The notes under the pieces were generated by a model. It saw only the letters and a list, made by a program, of their open reading frames with translations, did not search any database and had not been told where the DNA came from. The position numbers and the translations under genes were made by a program. Source: an uncultured Bacteroidales bacterium (lineage in GTDB: Bacteria; Bacteroidota; Bacteroidia; Bacteroidales; P3). Taken from it: 64,000 nucleotides of DNA. Location of the stretch: NCBI GenBank assembly GCA_900314725.1, contig OMWJ01000004.1, forward strand, positions 1 through 64,000. The letters run 5' to 3'. Each line of letters starts with the position of its first letter. The stretch's first letter is position 1. Of the stretch, positions 34,676-42,955 are shown piece after piece.

Positions 34676-36847
34676 ATGAATACTGAATATACAATTAAGA
34701 ATTTTAGAGTGTTTGACGAAGAAGGTGCAACAATAAAACTAAAACCTATATCAATTTTTACGGGCTGCAACTCTTCAGGCAAAAGTTCTGTAGTAAAATC
34801 TATGGTATTATTACAATCTGCATTACGATCTTTTAAAAAAGTTAGAGACAATATTGATACAAAAGGTTGTGTATTAGATTTTACCATTAAACCGAACAAC
34901 CTACTTGGTGGATTTAACAAAGTCTTGAATAACAATTCAGACTGCAAAACACTAACATTTCAATATACAGTACATTCTTTATTACTTACAGAGGATGTAA
35001 AAGTAGAATTAGAATTCAAGACAAAAGAAAATGACATTCTAAACAATGGATATCTGTCTAAATATACTATAAAAAATATTGATGATAAAGTTATATACTC
35101 TAAGGGTGAATCTAAAATAGCACACGAAGATGCAATTAGAAATTGGAATCTGATTGAGAAGAATTTTATAAGATTTGCAGAATTCATTCCTGTTTTGAAA
35201 AAGTTTGATGCATTCAATGAAGCAAAAGACTACGACACTTCCGAAGAAAGAGAAAACGAAAAGAAACTTGCCGAAGAAAAGTTTAAGAAAAAAAAGAAAA
35301 AATATGGTAGTTTATCATTTGCCAAAGATTATAGATATTTACTTGATAGAGGGCTATCTTTAACACAAGATGATATAAATATATTGAATAACTTTTCCGA
35401 AAAATTCAATGAATATGGAACAATATATTATCTGCCAATATTGGATAAGTTAAAAGACTTAACTCCTGATAATATTAAAGAATTCTTGTATAACTATATT
35501 GATAATACAAATAGAAAAATTTACTGTGGATTTTGTGGTGGTGATATCACAAAATACAAATTGGACATAGAAAATCAAAGGAAGATACTAAAAGATTTTG
35601 CTAACAAAATTATTGAGGATTTCTCAAATAGTGGATGCAAAAGTTTTTGTGACTACTATAAGGAGAAAAGTACAAATAATATTACATTTTCAAATCCGAT
35701 AAAATGGCATTTTAGTTATATATCTTCACTATATTCATATGACGCAATTAAGAATAACGCTTTTATTTATAGAACGATTTTTGAAGAAGATGATGAGGAA
35801 GATTGTAAAAATAAATTAATAAGTAATGTAATTAAGAGTATTGAAAAAGATGATATTACATTATCAATTGTATTTGAATTTATGGCGGCCTTGGAAATAG
35901 CAAAAAAAGAGAGAGACTACCTATACTACAGAGATGCTAATCATTCTTATTATTCTTTTTTAGAGATGTTTGATGATTTTATTAAGATATTTATTGAACA
36001 TACACTAATATATAGTATTTACCAAGATATAAATATTAATTACACGAGTTCTTCCTTAGTAAATATAAAAAGATTATATTCATTTGATAACAACGATGAA
36101 TTTACTTTACTGCTAAAAGAACATTCCAACCTTAGGACAAAATTTTATAATGAGCAAGGAATAAAAGGAATTAGGATACTAGAGGATTTTGAACCATGCT
36201 CATTTATTAATAAATGGATAAAATCATTTGGAATTGGCGAAAGAATAGAAATATGTCCTGATAAAGAAGGTTTGGGTATTACATTACGCTTGTATAAAGA
36301 TGAAAATGATAAAGAAGGTTCATTACTTGCAGAACAAGGATATGGTATAACACAACTATTTACTATACTTCTAAAAATAGAGATAACCATAATGAAAACA
36401 GAACTATTATACCAAACTTCAAACACTCCTTATCCTCTATTTTATATCTTCTCTGATGATCTTAGGATAGATGTAGTTAAAAGAATCACTTTAGCAATTG
36501 AAGAGCCGGAAGTTCATCTGCATCCTAAGTATCAGTCTATGCTTGCGGAAATGATTGTTGATGCTTACAAAAACTATGGAGTACATTTTATTATAGAAAC
36601 TCACAGCGAGTATTTAATAAGAAAACTTCAGACTCTTGTTGCTAAGAAAGAAGTAAAAAATACAGATATTTCTTTGGTTTATTTCAACGAACATAACAAA
36701 GAAGACCGCCCAGCCTATGTTCCACAAGTCAAACATATAGAAATAAAAGAAAATGGAAAACTTGCAGATAAGTTCGGTACAGGATTCTTTGATGAAGCAA
36801 GTTTATTATCAACGGAATTATTAACCTCCAATATCCCTCAAAAGTAA
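34676..36847 (+). CDS. AAA/OLD-like ATPase with DUF3696-type C-terminus (putative defence)
   Basis: 723 aa. Walker A GCNSSGKSS (30-38) opens the N-terminal half of an ABC/SMC-like ATPase. A long lysine-rich insertion with coiled-coil character follows (about 160-520), then GYGITQLFTILLKIE as the signature region, Walker B LAIEEPEVHLHP and the H-loop IETHSEYLI. The end, KFGTGFFDEAS, is like DUF3696 proteins. There is no TOPRIM nuclease domain, unlike Gabija GajA or OLD proteins. First of three overlapping or nearly touching genes. Codon use is richer in AT than in flanking housekeeping genes. Confidence 0.85.
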   Translation: MNTEYTIKNFRVFDEEGATIKLKPISIFTGCNSSGKSSVVKSMVLLQSALRSFKKVRDNIDTKGCVLDFTIKPNNLLGGFNKVLNNNSDCKTLTFQYTVHSLLLTEDVKVELEFKTKENDILNNGYLSKYTIKNIDDKVIYSKGESKIAHEDAIRNWNLIEKNFIRFAEFIPVLKKFDAFNEAKDYDTSEERENEKKLAEEKFKKKKKKYGSLSFAKDYRYLLDRGLSLTQDDINILNNFSEKFNEYGTIYYLPILDKLKDLTPDNIKEFLYNYIDNTNRKIYCGFCGGDITKYKLDIENQRKILKDFANKIIEDFSNSGCKSFCDYYKEKSTNNITFSNPIKWHFSYISSLYSYDAIKNNAFIYRTIFEEDDEEDCKNKLISNVIKSIEKDDITLSIVFEFMAALEIAKKERDYLYYRDANHSYYSFLEMFDDFIKIFIEHTLIYSIYQDININYTSSSLVNIKRLYSFDNNDEFTLLLKEHSNLRTKFYNEQGIKGIRILEDFEPCSFINKWIKSFGIGERIEICPDKEGLGITLRLYKDENDKEGSLLAEQGYGITQLFTILLKIEITIMKTELLYQTSNTPYPLFYIFSDDLRIDVVKRITLAIEEPEVHLHPKYQSMLAEMIVDAYKNYGVHFIIETHSEYLIRKLQTLVAKKEVKNTDISLVYFNEHNKEDRPAYVPQVKHIEIKENGKLADKFGTGFFDEASLLSTELLTSNIPQK

Positions 36848-36850
36848 ATT

Positions 36851-37831
36851 ATGAAAGACGAATGTGTTGTTTACTGTGATTTAGAGTTTATTAAAAACTT
36901 CTTTAGGCTAAGTCCATACGAGAAAGGTTATACATCTATAAATGACTTTCCTGTATGGAACAACATATACTGCTTTATTCAAAAAGCAGATATTACTTTT
37001 TATAACTCTACTGATTCAGATTTTGCAGAATATATCAATCAAGTAGGAGCTGATTATGAGTTTATGGAACCTGTGTATCAAAAGTTTGTTAATTGCGAAT
37101 TTGAACAAGAAGATATTTTACAAGAACATGTAGATTACAATGCAGTCTATCTTACAGATCTTAGTACTTCTGAATGTGAAGAAAAATCAAAACAGTTGGG
37201 CGTATTGGTATTCAACTATGAAAAGATAATAAAAAGCAACTATATTTTCGAAGATAACGGAAGTGCAATAAAAGAAAACTCTAAAGGTGATTGGAGTATG
37301 TACTTAAAAGAGCCTAATTATAAGATTTGTAACTCAATGATTATAACGGATAATTATCTTTTAAAAGATAAGGACAAGATGGATGACAATCTCTTTCCTA
37401 TATTGGATGCTTTATTACCTGAGACTCTGAATACTACCTTTGACTTAACTTGTTTTTGCAAGGATATGAATGGACAGGAAAAACAAAGATTTGATTCCTT
37501 ATGCAAAGAATTAAGTACATTGCGTCCTAATATAAAATTTAAAGTTTCTTTATTCAAAACATTAGGAGATTTTCATGACAGATTTATTCTGACAAACACT
37601 TTATGGTTTAGCTGTGATGGGGGTTTTGATTTGTTTTCATCACATAAAGCTAAAAAAGAAACAAAAACCGATGTTGTTTTCCCTTTCTTTATACAAAATA
37701 TCAAAAAATACCCACACCTGTACCTGAACCAAATCTATGCAACACTAAGAGTATATAGAAGAGACCATACTCAGAATTTTGATTATTGGGGCGAAAACAA
37801 AAACAGATTATTAGATTATTATAAAAAATAA
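36851..37831 (+). CDS. HDR-motif protein of the putative defence operon
   Basis: 326 aa, family not recognised. A mixed alpha/beta N-terminal half begins ECVVYCDLEFIKNFF. The C-terminal half contains a strand-rich segment ending GDFHDRFILTNTLWFSCDGG, with His242-Asp243-Arg244. An HDR followed by a hydrophobic strand and a Gly-rich turn is seen in phospholipase-D-like and MIT-C-like domains of defence proteins, so a single-motif PLD-like fold is a guess. It starts 3 bases after the ATPase stop, and its stop codon overlaps the next start by one base (TAATG), so the three proteins are probably made together. Confidence 0.75.
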   Translation: MKDECVVYCDLEFIKNFFRLSPYEKGYTSINDFPVWNNIYCFIQKADITFYNSTDSDFAEYINQVGADYEFMEPVYQKFVNCEFEQEDILQEHVDYNAVYLTDLSTSECEEKSKQLGVLVFNYEKIIKSNYIFEDNGSAIKENSKGDWSMYLKEPNYKICNSMIITDNYLLKDKDKMDDNLFPILDALLPETLNTTFDLTCFCKDMNGQEKQRFDSLCKELSTLRPNIKFKVSLFKTLGDFHDRFILTNTLWFSCDGGFDLFSSHKAKKETKTDVVFPFFIQNIKKYPHLYLNQIYATLRVYRRDHTQNFDYWGENKNRLLDYYKK

Positions 37832-40011
37832 TGGCTGTATTTTTACCAACATTAGAAGAAATCTATAGATTCAAAGTTCCTCCTACTGAAGGAGAAAGAA
37901 CATTACTTGAATTTTTAAAAACAACTCTTTCTAATGAGTTTGAGGTTTATTTTAATCCATTTCTAAATGGAGATAGACCTGATGTTGTTATTATGCGTAA
38001 AAATTACGGAGCCCTTATAATAGAGGTTAAAGATTGGAATTTAGACAAATATTATATAGATAAAAATAAGAAATGGAAGTATAATAACAACATAATAAAA
38101 TCTCCTATTGATCAGGTTCTAAAATATAAAGAAAACCTATATAATCTACATATACCTAATCTATTACAACTAAAGATTAATGATATAAAATATTTTAATT
38201 GTGTCAAATGTGGCATATATTTTCATTGTGCTTCACAAAAAAAAGTCAATGAAAAAATAGAAGATTCATCCAATAATGCAGAAGATCAAAAATTCCAAGA
38301 ATTCCTAAAATACAACATACGACTTATTGGTAGAGACAATCTTAATCCAGAATATTTCCAAAGCATATTACAATGGGCTTATCTTGATGCTAAGAATAAA
38401 TCGTATTACTTTACAGATGAAATATATAATAATTTCAAACGAATATTATCGCCGTCTATTCATTTAAAAGAACAAGGGAAATACGATATAACATTTTTCA
38501 TAGAAGAACAATTAGCTATAATTTTATCAGATAAATTAGAACAAAGAATTAGAGGTGTATTTGGTTCTGGCAAAACAACAACATTAGCAGCAAAAGCAGT
38601 ACAAGCATATAAAAAAGCCTTGAATAGAACTAATAATCCTAAAATACTTATCCTTACGTATAATATTACATTAAGAAACTTTATCAGAGATAAAATAAAT
38701 GCTGTTAGAGAAGAATTTAATATTAATAATTTCTTTATAATAAATTATCATGAATTTATAAATATAGAACTAAATAATTTAGGAATAGACATAATGTCCC
38801 CTGATACTTGTAACAAGGAAGACATTTCTACATACTTTGAAAAGTATTATTACTCTAATATCTCGTTATTTGAGGAACATAAGAATAAAATTTTAAAATA
38901 TGATGCAGTTTTCATTGACGAAATACAAGACTATCGACGAGAATGGATGGAAATTATTAAAAACTATTTCAGAGATCCAGAAGGAGACTATATATTATTC
39001 GGGGATGTTAAACAAAATATATATGGCTTACCAATAAAAGAAAAAGATGTTCATGCAAATGTACAAAGAGTAAAAACTCTGAAAATCTGTCACCGTTCTG
39101 ATACAAAAATAATTGATTTAGCAACAAATTTTCAAACTAAAATATTTCAAGATAAATATATAAAAGATAATTTTGATGACTACAAACAATTAGAACTCAA
39201 TTTAAAAAAGAATGGGTATATTGATTATATCTATATAGAAAAGAATAAATATTATTTACGTGAATTATATGATATAATTAGAAAAACTATCCTAAATAAA
39301 AACAATAATATTTCACCTAATGACATAACTGTTTTATGCACTACTATAAATTCATTAAGGTCTTTTGATGCTTACTATAGATACATATCTAGAGAGAAAT
39401 GCTTATCAATGGCTGAAACATTAGAAGTGATGTATAGAACAAATATAGATTATATAGGTTCAAATAGTTCTAAAGAAGATTATAATTGGTTTAATTCTAT
39501 TTATAATAAACTTGAAAAAACATTATTTTCTAACAGAAAAGGGAAGTTATTTGATAAGGATAAGGGCAAAATAAAAAATTATATCGCACAATTATTTACA
39601 ATATATGATATGTGGATGAATTATAAAGAAGACTTTGACTACATATTAGAAGAAAAATGTAATAAATGCAAAATAACAAAACAAAAATTTTTAGAATATA
39701 GAGGGTATTATAAAGAAACTATAGATGTTTTCAAGAACAAAGTTTATAGATACGATTACGAATACATTCGCAAAAATAAAAAGTTTCATTTTGAAATGAA
39801 TTGTGGGTCAATAAAAGCATCTACAATACATTCCTTTAAAGGTTGGGAAAGTGAAGTACTATTTTTAATTATAGATCCATTTATTCATGAAACTTTTGAC
39901 GAGCTAATCTATACAGGAATCACGAGATGTAAAAGAAATCTTTTAATTATTAATATGGGAAATGTATCATGTGATATAAAATTGTCTTCTATAATTAAAA
40001 ATCAAGCTTAA
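37831..40011 (+). CDS. NERD-like nuclease fused to UvrD/Rep-type helicase (putative defence effector)
   Basis: 726 aa. Residues 15-75 form a NERD-like PD-(D/E)XK nuclease: EGERTLLEFL, Asp51 (RPDVVIM) and Glu65-x-Lys67 (IIEVKDW). Superfamily 1 helicase motifs follow: Walker A GVFGSGKTT (242-250), Walker B DEIQD (363-367), motif III LFGDVKQNIYG, STIHSFKGWESE near the end and YTGITRCKRNLLI as motif VI. The middle is rich in Ile, Asn, Lys and Tyr, with more AT-rich codons than neighbours, suggesting recent transfer. Comparable to helicase partners in Gabija-type systems, but here with its own nuclease. Confidence 0.88.
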   Translation: MAVFLPTLEEIYRFKVPPTEGERTLLEFLKTTLSNEFEVYFNPFLNGDRPDVVIMRKNYGALIIEVKDWNLDKYYIDKNKKWKYNNNIIKSPIDQVLKYKENLYNLHIPNLLQLKINDIKYFNCVKCGIYFHCASQKKVNEKIEDSSNNAEDQKFQEFLKYNIRLIGRDNLNPEYFQSILQWAYLDAKNKSYYFTDEIYNNFKRILSPSIHLKEQGKYDITFFIEEQLAIILSDKLEQRIRGVFGSGKTTTLAAKAVQAYKKALNRTNNPKILILTYNITLRNFIRDKINAVREEFNINNFFIINYHEFINIELNNLGIDIMSPDTCNKEDISTYFEKYYYSNISLFEEHKNKILKYDAVFIDEIQDYRREWMEIIKNYFRDPEGDYILFGDVKQNIYGLPIKEKDVHANVQRVKTLKICHRSDTKIIDLATNFQTKIFQDKYIKDNFDDYKQLELNLKKNGYIDYIYIEKNKYYLRELYDIIRKTILNKNNNISPNDITVLCTTINSLRSFDAYYRYISREKCLSMAETLEVMYRTNIDYIGSNSSKEDYNWFNSIYNKLEKTLFSNRKGKLFDKDKGKIKNYIAQLFTIYDMWMNYKEDFDYILEEKCNKCKITKQKFLEYRGYYKETIDVFKNKVYRYDYEYIRKNKKFHFEMNCGSIKASTIHSFKGWESEVLFLIIDPFIHETFDELIYTGITRCKRNLLIINMGNVSCDIKLSSIIKNQA

Positions 40012-40034
40012 TAGTAACGTTTAATATTTATATT

Positions 40035-40324
40035 ATGAAAATAGCAATTATAATCTATATTATAGTTTGTCTTCTTGGAATGGGACTTATGCTTTATCCA
40101 AGAAAAGAGGAAAAGGAAAGTTTTTCTAATTGGGGGCATTTCTTATAATTTTGTTCTTTCCTATCATTATTACATTTAGTCTTATGATGCTGCCTATTAT
40201 CCTCCATAGACAAAAGAAAGAACAAAAAGAATCAAGGGCAAGATTAAAGGATATAACAAGAATAAATAACCTTTACAACCAAAAAGAACTTAACAAAAGT
40301 TTTCCGCCACCCACATACATATAG
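40035..40324 (+). pseudogene. Small two-helix membrane protein, frameshifted at a G run
   Basis: A 37-codon frame (40035-40148: MKIAIIIYIIVCLLGMGLML then KEEKESFSNWG) runs into a second frame beginning near 40130 (GAFLIILFFPIIITFSLMML and a basic tail, stop at 40324). At the junction is a run of five G (40132-40136); one extra G would join ...SNWG to AFLIILF into a single protein of about 96 residues with two membrane helices. It may be a real frameshift mutation, a phase-variable tract, or a sequencing error. It lies directly downstream of the defence operon on the same strand. Confidence 0.6.
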
Positions 40325-40346
40325 TATGTATGTGGGCGGTGGAAAA
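40300..40346. terminator. Long hairpin, probably a (bidirectional) terminator
   Basis: Arms 40300-40321 and 40325-40346 pair over 22 positions with one mismatch and one G-T, around a 3-base loop. The stem is flanked by TTTT and AAAA. It overlaps the last codons of the frameshifted membrane-protein gene, and reads PPPTYI on both strands because it is palindromic. It closes the defence operon. Confidence 0.65.
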
Positions 40347-40475
40347 CTGATAGTCTGAAAAGTAAGATTTTTTAAACCAAAACTGCCTTTTAATAATTTA
40401 AAACGAACTTTAATAGCAAGAAAACAAACTTTTAACACCCAAAAAAGAGGATTTTTTATCTATGGTAACAGACAC

Positions 40476-41300
40476 TCAACAAAACTTTATCATATCCGCT
40501 AATTGTAGGAAATAATCATTAGACCATATATCTAAGGGATGAAGGTCTTTGATGTATGGTTTTACATCTTGTTTGACTTTGTTTATATCTGTAGTTGCAA
40601 GCCTTTCTTTTAGGCATTCCATAAATTCCTGTTTTGTCATATTTAAGGAGTTGAACTCTCTTATTCTCTCCCGCAAGTGTTCAAAGTTCAGTTTTACTCC
40701 ATTGCGTACATACCATTCAAAATCATACCAGTCTCTTCCTTTTACCCTGTTTTTCCATACCCTGAAAGTCAAGGCATGCATCTTACCTGCATATAAATCA
40801 GGCAATACGAAACATCGTGTCATAAAAGAATAGGGATACAAAAGCAGTCTTTCTTCCGTTGCAAACCTCATAGGCGGACAGGTATCCACTTCTATCTTTA
40901 TTTTTATGTTTTTTTCTGTTGAGAATGCTATATCGTATGCTGATGTATCTTCTTTCAGAAAAGCAGACTCCACTTTTGAAAAACGTGCCTTTTCTTTTTT
41001 TGTAATTACAATATCCCTGCCAAGTATTTTAAATTCTTCCTTTATGGCAGGAAAATAATCTTCAAGATTAAAAGGCAGGTTCTTATCTACCAACGAAAAA
41101 TCCATATCCTCCGAAAACCTCTCCAAATGATGAAAAATTCTCAAACAAGTACCACCATAAAAAGCAGCCTTCTCAAAAAAACCGCCTCTGTAAAGTCCTG
41201 CAAGTGTAATCTGCTGCATAACCTCATAGATAGCATTCTGTCTGTCTTGTGTATTAGCTATCTGATAACGAGATAACATCTGTTCAAATATTCCGCTCAT
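40476..41300 (-). CDS. abiEii: AbiEii-type nucleotidyltransferase toxin
   Basis: 274 aa, type IV toxin of the AbiE family, a minimal nucleotidyltransferase that in characterised members modifies tRNA or otherwise halts growth. Motifs: AAFYGGTCLRIFHHLERFSE followed directly by DMDFSLVD, giving the GGT...R and D-x-D nucleotidyltransferase signature, then KIEVDTCPP and MHALTFRVWKNRVKGRDWYD. Its ATG overlaps the antitoxin stop by 4 bases (ATGA), the usual antitoxin-first order. Confidence 0.9.
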   Translation of the reverse strand: MSGIFEQMLSRYQIANTQDRQNAIYEVMQQITLAGLYRGGFFEKAAFYGGTCLRIFHHLERFSEDMDFSLVDKNLPFNLEDYFPAIKEEFKILGRDIVITKKEKARFSKVESAFLKEDTSAYDIAFSTEKNIKIKIEVDTCPPMRFATEERLLLYPYSFMTRCFVLPDLYAGKMHALTFRVWKNRVKGRDWYDFEWYVRNGVKLNFEHLRERIREFNSLNMTKQEFMECLKERLATTDINKVKQDVKPYIKDLHPLDIWSNDYFLQLADMIKFC

Positions 41301-41920
41301 TTGCTAAGTATTTTTATGATATTGTTTATTGTGTTTTTCTTTTTGCAGACCTTTAAACACTCTTCAAATACCGTTATATCCATCTTGAAAAACTCGTCCA
41401 TATCAAAACGAATATCATTTTCCAAATAATTGATGACATCTTTTTGAAACCTAAGTTCAAGTCCCTTAGTAAAACATATAGTATCGCAAAGGGCCTTTTC
41501 TTTTGTGGCGATAAGAAAACAGTTCTCTTCGTTTTCAACCACTTGACTTATACCTATATGAAAATAATCCTTATCGCATTCGGTGTATTCAAACAAACCA
41601 AGTTTGTTTTCAAATACACGTGTATGCTTTGTAGTCATGGAACGGGTAATATAAACTGCTTCAGGTATCAAACCATAATACCTTAAAGCCGTTTCCCTTG
41701 ATACATACGAAGGACCATAGATATGATTAGCCAGAATTTCATTTGAGACTGGTTCGCCTGTATCATTCTGTGAACAAATGTAAAGCCCTCTTTTTAGCCT
41801 TATGATTCTATGGCTATCCTCCAACGATGATATCTTACTGTGAATAGATTTAATATCTGGATAGACAGACTGCAACCCCTTCACCGTAATTGGAATATTC
41901 TTGTAATCAGTCAAAGTCAT
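41297..41920 (-). CDS. abiEi: AbiEi-type antitoxin/transcriptional regulator
   Basis: 207 aa from ATG 41920; the frame extends ten codons further up but a strong Shine-Dalgarno sits just before 41920. The N-terminal winged-helix (LQSVYPDIKSIHSKISSLED, then LKRGLYICS) and the segment ILANHIYGPSYVSRETALRY with GLIPEAVYITRSMTTK are hallmarks of the AbiEi family. It neutralises AbiEii without direct contact (type IV) and represses the pair by binding inverted repeats upstream. Confidence 0.88.
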   Translation of the reverse strand: MTLTDYKNIPITVKGLQSVYPDIKSIHSKISSLEDSHRIIRLKRGLYICSQNDTGEPVSNEILANHIYGPSYVSRETALRYYGLIPEAVYITRSMTTKHTRVFENKLGLFEYTECDKDYFHIGISQVVENEENCFLIATKEKALCDTICFTKGLELRFQKDVINYLENDIRFDMDEFFKMDITVFEECLKVCKKKNTINNIIKILSK

Positions 41921-41927
41921 ATGGATT

Positions 41928-41935
41928 ACCTCCTT
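41928..41935 (-). promoter_or_regulatory. Strong Shine-Dalgarno of abiEi
   Basis: Minus strand reads AAGGAGGT, 7 bases before ATG 41920. Full-length Shine-Dalgarno sites are rare in this window, where most genes have only A-rich leaders. This fixes the start and hints that the pair came from elsewhere. Confidence 0.75.
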
Positions 41936-41947
41936 TATATTTTTTTG

Positions 41948-41955
41948 CAAAAATA
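41948..41955 (-). promoter_or_regulatory. Putative abiE promoter
   Basis: Minus strand reads TATTTTTG, a TAnnTTTG box; transcription would start near 41941, about 20 bases before abiEi. Confidence 0.55.
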
Positions 41956-42015
41956 GTAAATTTTCGTATAGTAACTATAGTTTTTCTGGATTTTCTGTAC
42001 GAAAATATGCTATTT
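41951..42015. promoter_or_regulatory. Operator-like inverted repeats over the abiE promoter
   Basis: AAATAGTAAATTTTCGTA (41951-41968) and TACGAAAATATGCTATTT (41998-42015) are inverse over 16 of 18 positions and overlap the -7 box. Between them lies a perfect palindrome TATAG-TAA-CTATA (41967-41979). AbiEi proteins are known to bind such paired repeats for negative autoregulation. Confidence 0.65.
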
Positions 42016-42057
42016 TGTTATAAAATCACTGTTTTTAGGTATTCTTTTTTAAAGGAG

Positions 42058-42186
42058 AAAAACGAAGTCTTCGTTTCTTTGAAAAATAATCAAGTTTTTA
42101 GGGTGTAAAAACCAAGTCTTTTGGGTGTAAAAACTTGGTTTTAATTTTTAAAAACGAAGATTTTTTTCATCAAGTCTTTTTTGCGG
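42058..42186. repeat. Intergenic word repeat, words CGAAGTC/GACTTCG and CAAGT/ACTTG
   Basis: Begins with the palindrome AAACGAAGTCTTCGTTT (42060-42076). Then come the spacer TTTAGGGTGTAAAA (42098-42111), ACCAAGTCTTTTGGGTGTAAAA and the inverse ACTTGGTTTT (42132-42141), AAAACGAAGA (near 42151) and CATCAAGTCTTTTTTGCGG. Same spacer as at 265-277. The gap 41956-42344 between the two toxin-antitoxin pairs holds this repeat, the abiE operator and the YafQ promoter; no gene. Confidence 0.7.
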
Positions 42187-42300
42187 AAATTGTTCTTAGT
42201 AAAACATTTATTTTATGGTAAAATCTTCTGTTTTTTTATAATTCATCTGCGTATCCCATAAGAAAACATATACATAAAACTTGCAAATAATTGCATTTAC

Positions 42301-42325
42301 AGATAAAATTTGTAATTTTGCAGTT
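42301..42325 (+). repeat. 25-bp direct repeat, copy 1 (upstream of YafQ pair)
   Basis: Identical to 42914-42938 over 25 bases; carries the -7 box TAATTTTG. The two copies bracket the toxin-antitoxin genes. Confidence 0.8.
42313..42320 (+). promoter_or_regulatory. Putative promoter of the YafQ-type pair
   Basis: TAATTTTG, perfect TAnnTTTG; ATTG at 42290-42293 lies at the exact 19-base spacing of the -33 element with one mismatch. Confidence 0.55.
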
Positions 42326-42344
42326 GTAAAACAATATTATCAAA

Positions 42345-42587
42345 ATGAATACTGTAAGCATAAGGTTGGATATTCCAGGTTCGGAACTTGGTTTCTTTGA
42401 GAAATTTGCTAAAGGAATGGGTTGGCATTATAGTAATCTAAAGGTAGATGACCGCCTTTATGATGCCGAGACAGGTATGTTTCTGAACGAGCAGACAATG
42501 CAGTCCATAAGGGAGATAGAAAACGGTACAGCAGATTTACATTATGCAGACAATGCTGAGGATTTAATTGCACAATGTATGGAATAG
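42345..42587 (+). CDS. Antitoxin of a YafQ-type toxin-antitoxin pair
   Basis: 80 aa. NTVSIRLDIPGSELGFFEKF at the N-terminus could form a DNA-binding and dimerisation part; the acidic C-terminus (SIREIENGTADLHYADNAED) would wrap the toxin. The toxin gene follows after 1 base. I do not recognise the antitoxin family by name; the assignment rests on size, charge and position. Confidence 0.78.
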   Translation: MNTVSIRLDIPGSELGFFEKFAKGMGWHYSNLKVDDRLYDAETGMFLNEQTMQSIREIENGTADLHYADNAEDLIAQCME

Positions 42588-42588
42588 T

Positions 42589-42870
42589 ATGAAATATACG
42601 TTGATATATACAGGAGAATTCAAACGTAATGTAAAGAAATGTGTAAAACGTGGCTATGATTTAACTCTGTTGCAAAACGTTATTAGCATATTGCAGATGA
42701 AAGGTGAATTGCCTAAGGAGTATTCTCCACATAAACTTATAGGTAACTACAAAGGCTATTGGGAATGTCATGTTATGCCAGATTGGTTACTGCTCTGGAA
42801 ACAAAATGATAAAGAATTAATACTTACATTATACAAAACAGGAACTCACTCCGATATTTTTCAAAAATAG
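42589..42870 (+). CDS. YafQ-family mRNA interferase toxin
   Basis: 93 aa from ATG 42589; an upstream in-frame ATG at 42568 lies inside the antitoxin gene and is less likely. RelE/YafQ fold. By eye all residues important in E. coli YafQ have counterparts: a His in SPHKLIGN, His-x-x-x-Asp-Trp in ECHVMPDWLLLW, and His and Phe in GTHSDIF. It should cleave mRNA on the ribosome when free of antitoxin. It appears intact. Confidence 0.9.
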   Translation: MKYTLIYTGEFKRNVKKCVKRGYDLTLLQNVISILQMKGELPKEYSPHKLIGNYKGYWECHVMPDWLLLWKQNDKELILTLYKTGTHSDIFQK

Positions 42871-42913
42871 AGGAGTGATATGTAAGGATGAAAAAGAATA
42901 TTACTAATCAGAA

Positions 42914-42938
42914 AGATAAAATTTGTAATTTTGCAGTT
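42914..42938 (+). repeat. 25-bp direct repeat, copy 2 (rluD promoter)
   Basis: Exact copy of 42301-42325. Flanking bases differ on both sides, so the identity is limited to 25 bp. Confidence 0.8.
42926..42933 (+). promoter_or_regulatory. Putative rluD promoter
   Basis: TAATTTTG, perfect TAnnTTTG, 22 bases before ATG 42956. Confidence 0.5.
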
Positions 42939-42955
42939 TAATACTTTTGGGATTA

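Noticed and set aside
34676-40011. Canonical Gabija system
   Set aside because: The ATPase has no TOPRIM domain at its C-terminus, and an extra gene separates it from the helicase, which itself carries a nuclease domain.
40244-40438. 64-codon frame on the minus strand through the long hairpin
   Set aside because: The shared peptide PPPTYI on both strands is a consequence of the palindromic hairpin, and no leader or family features are seen.
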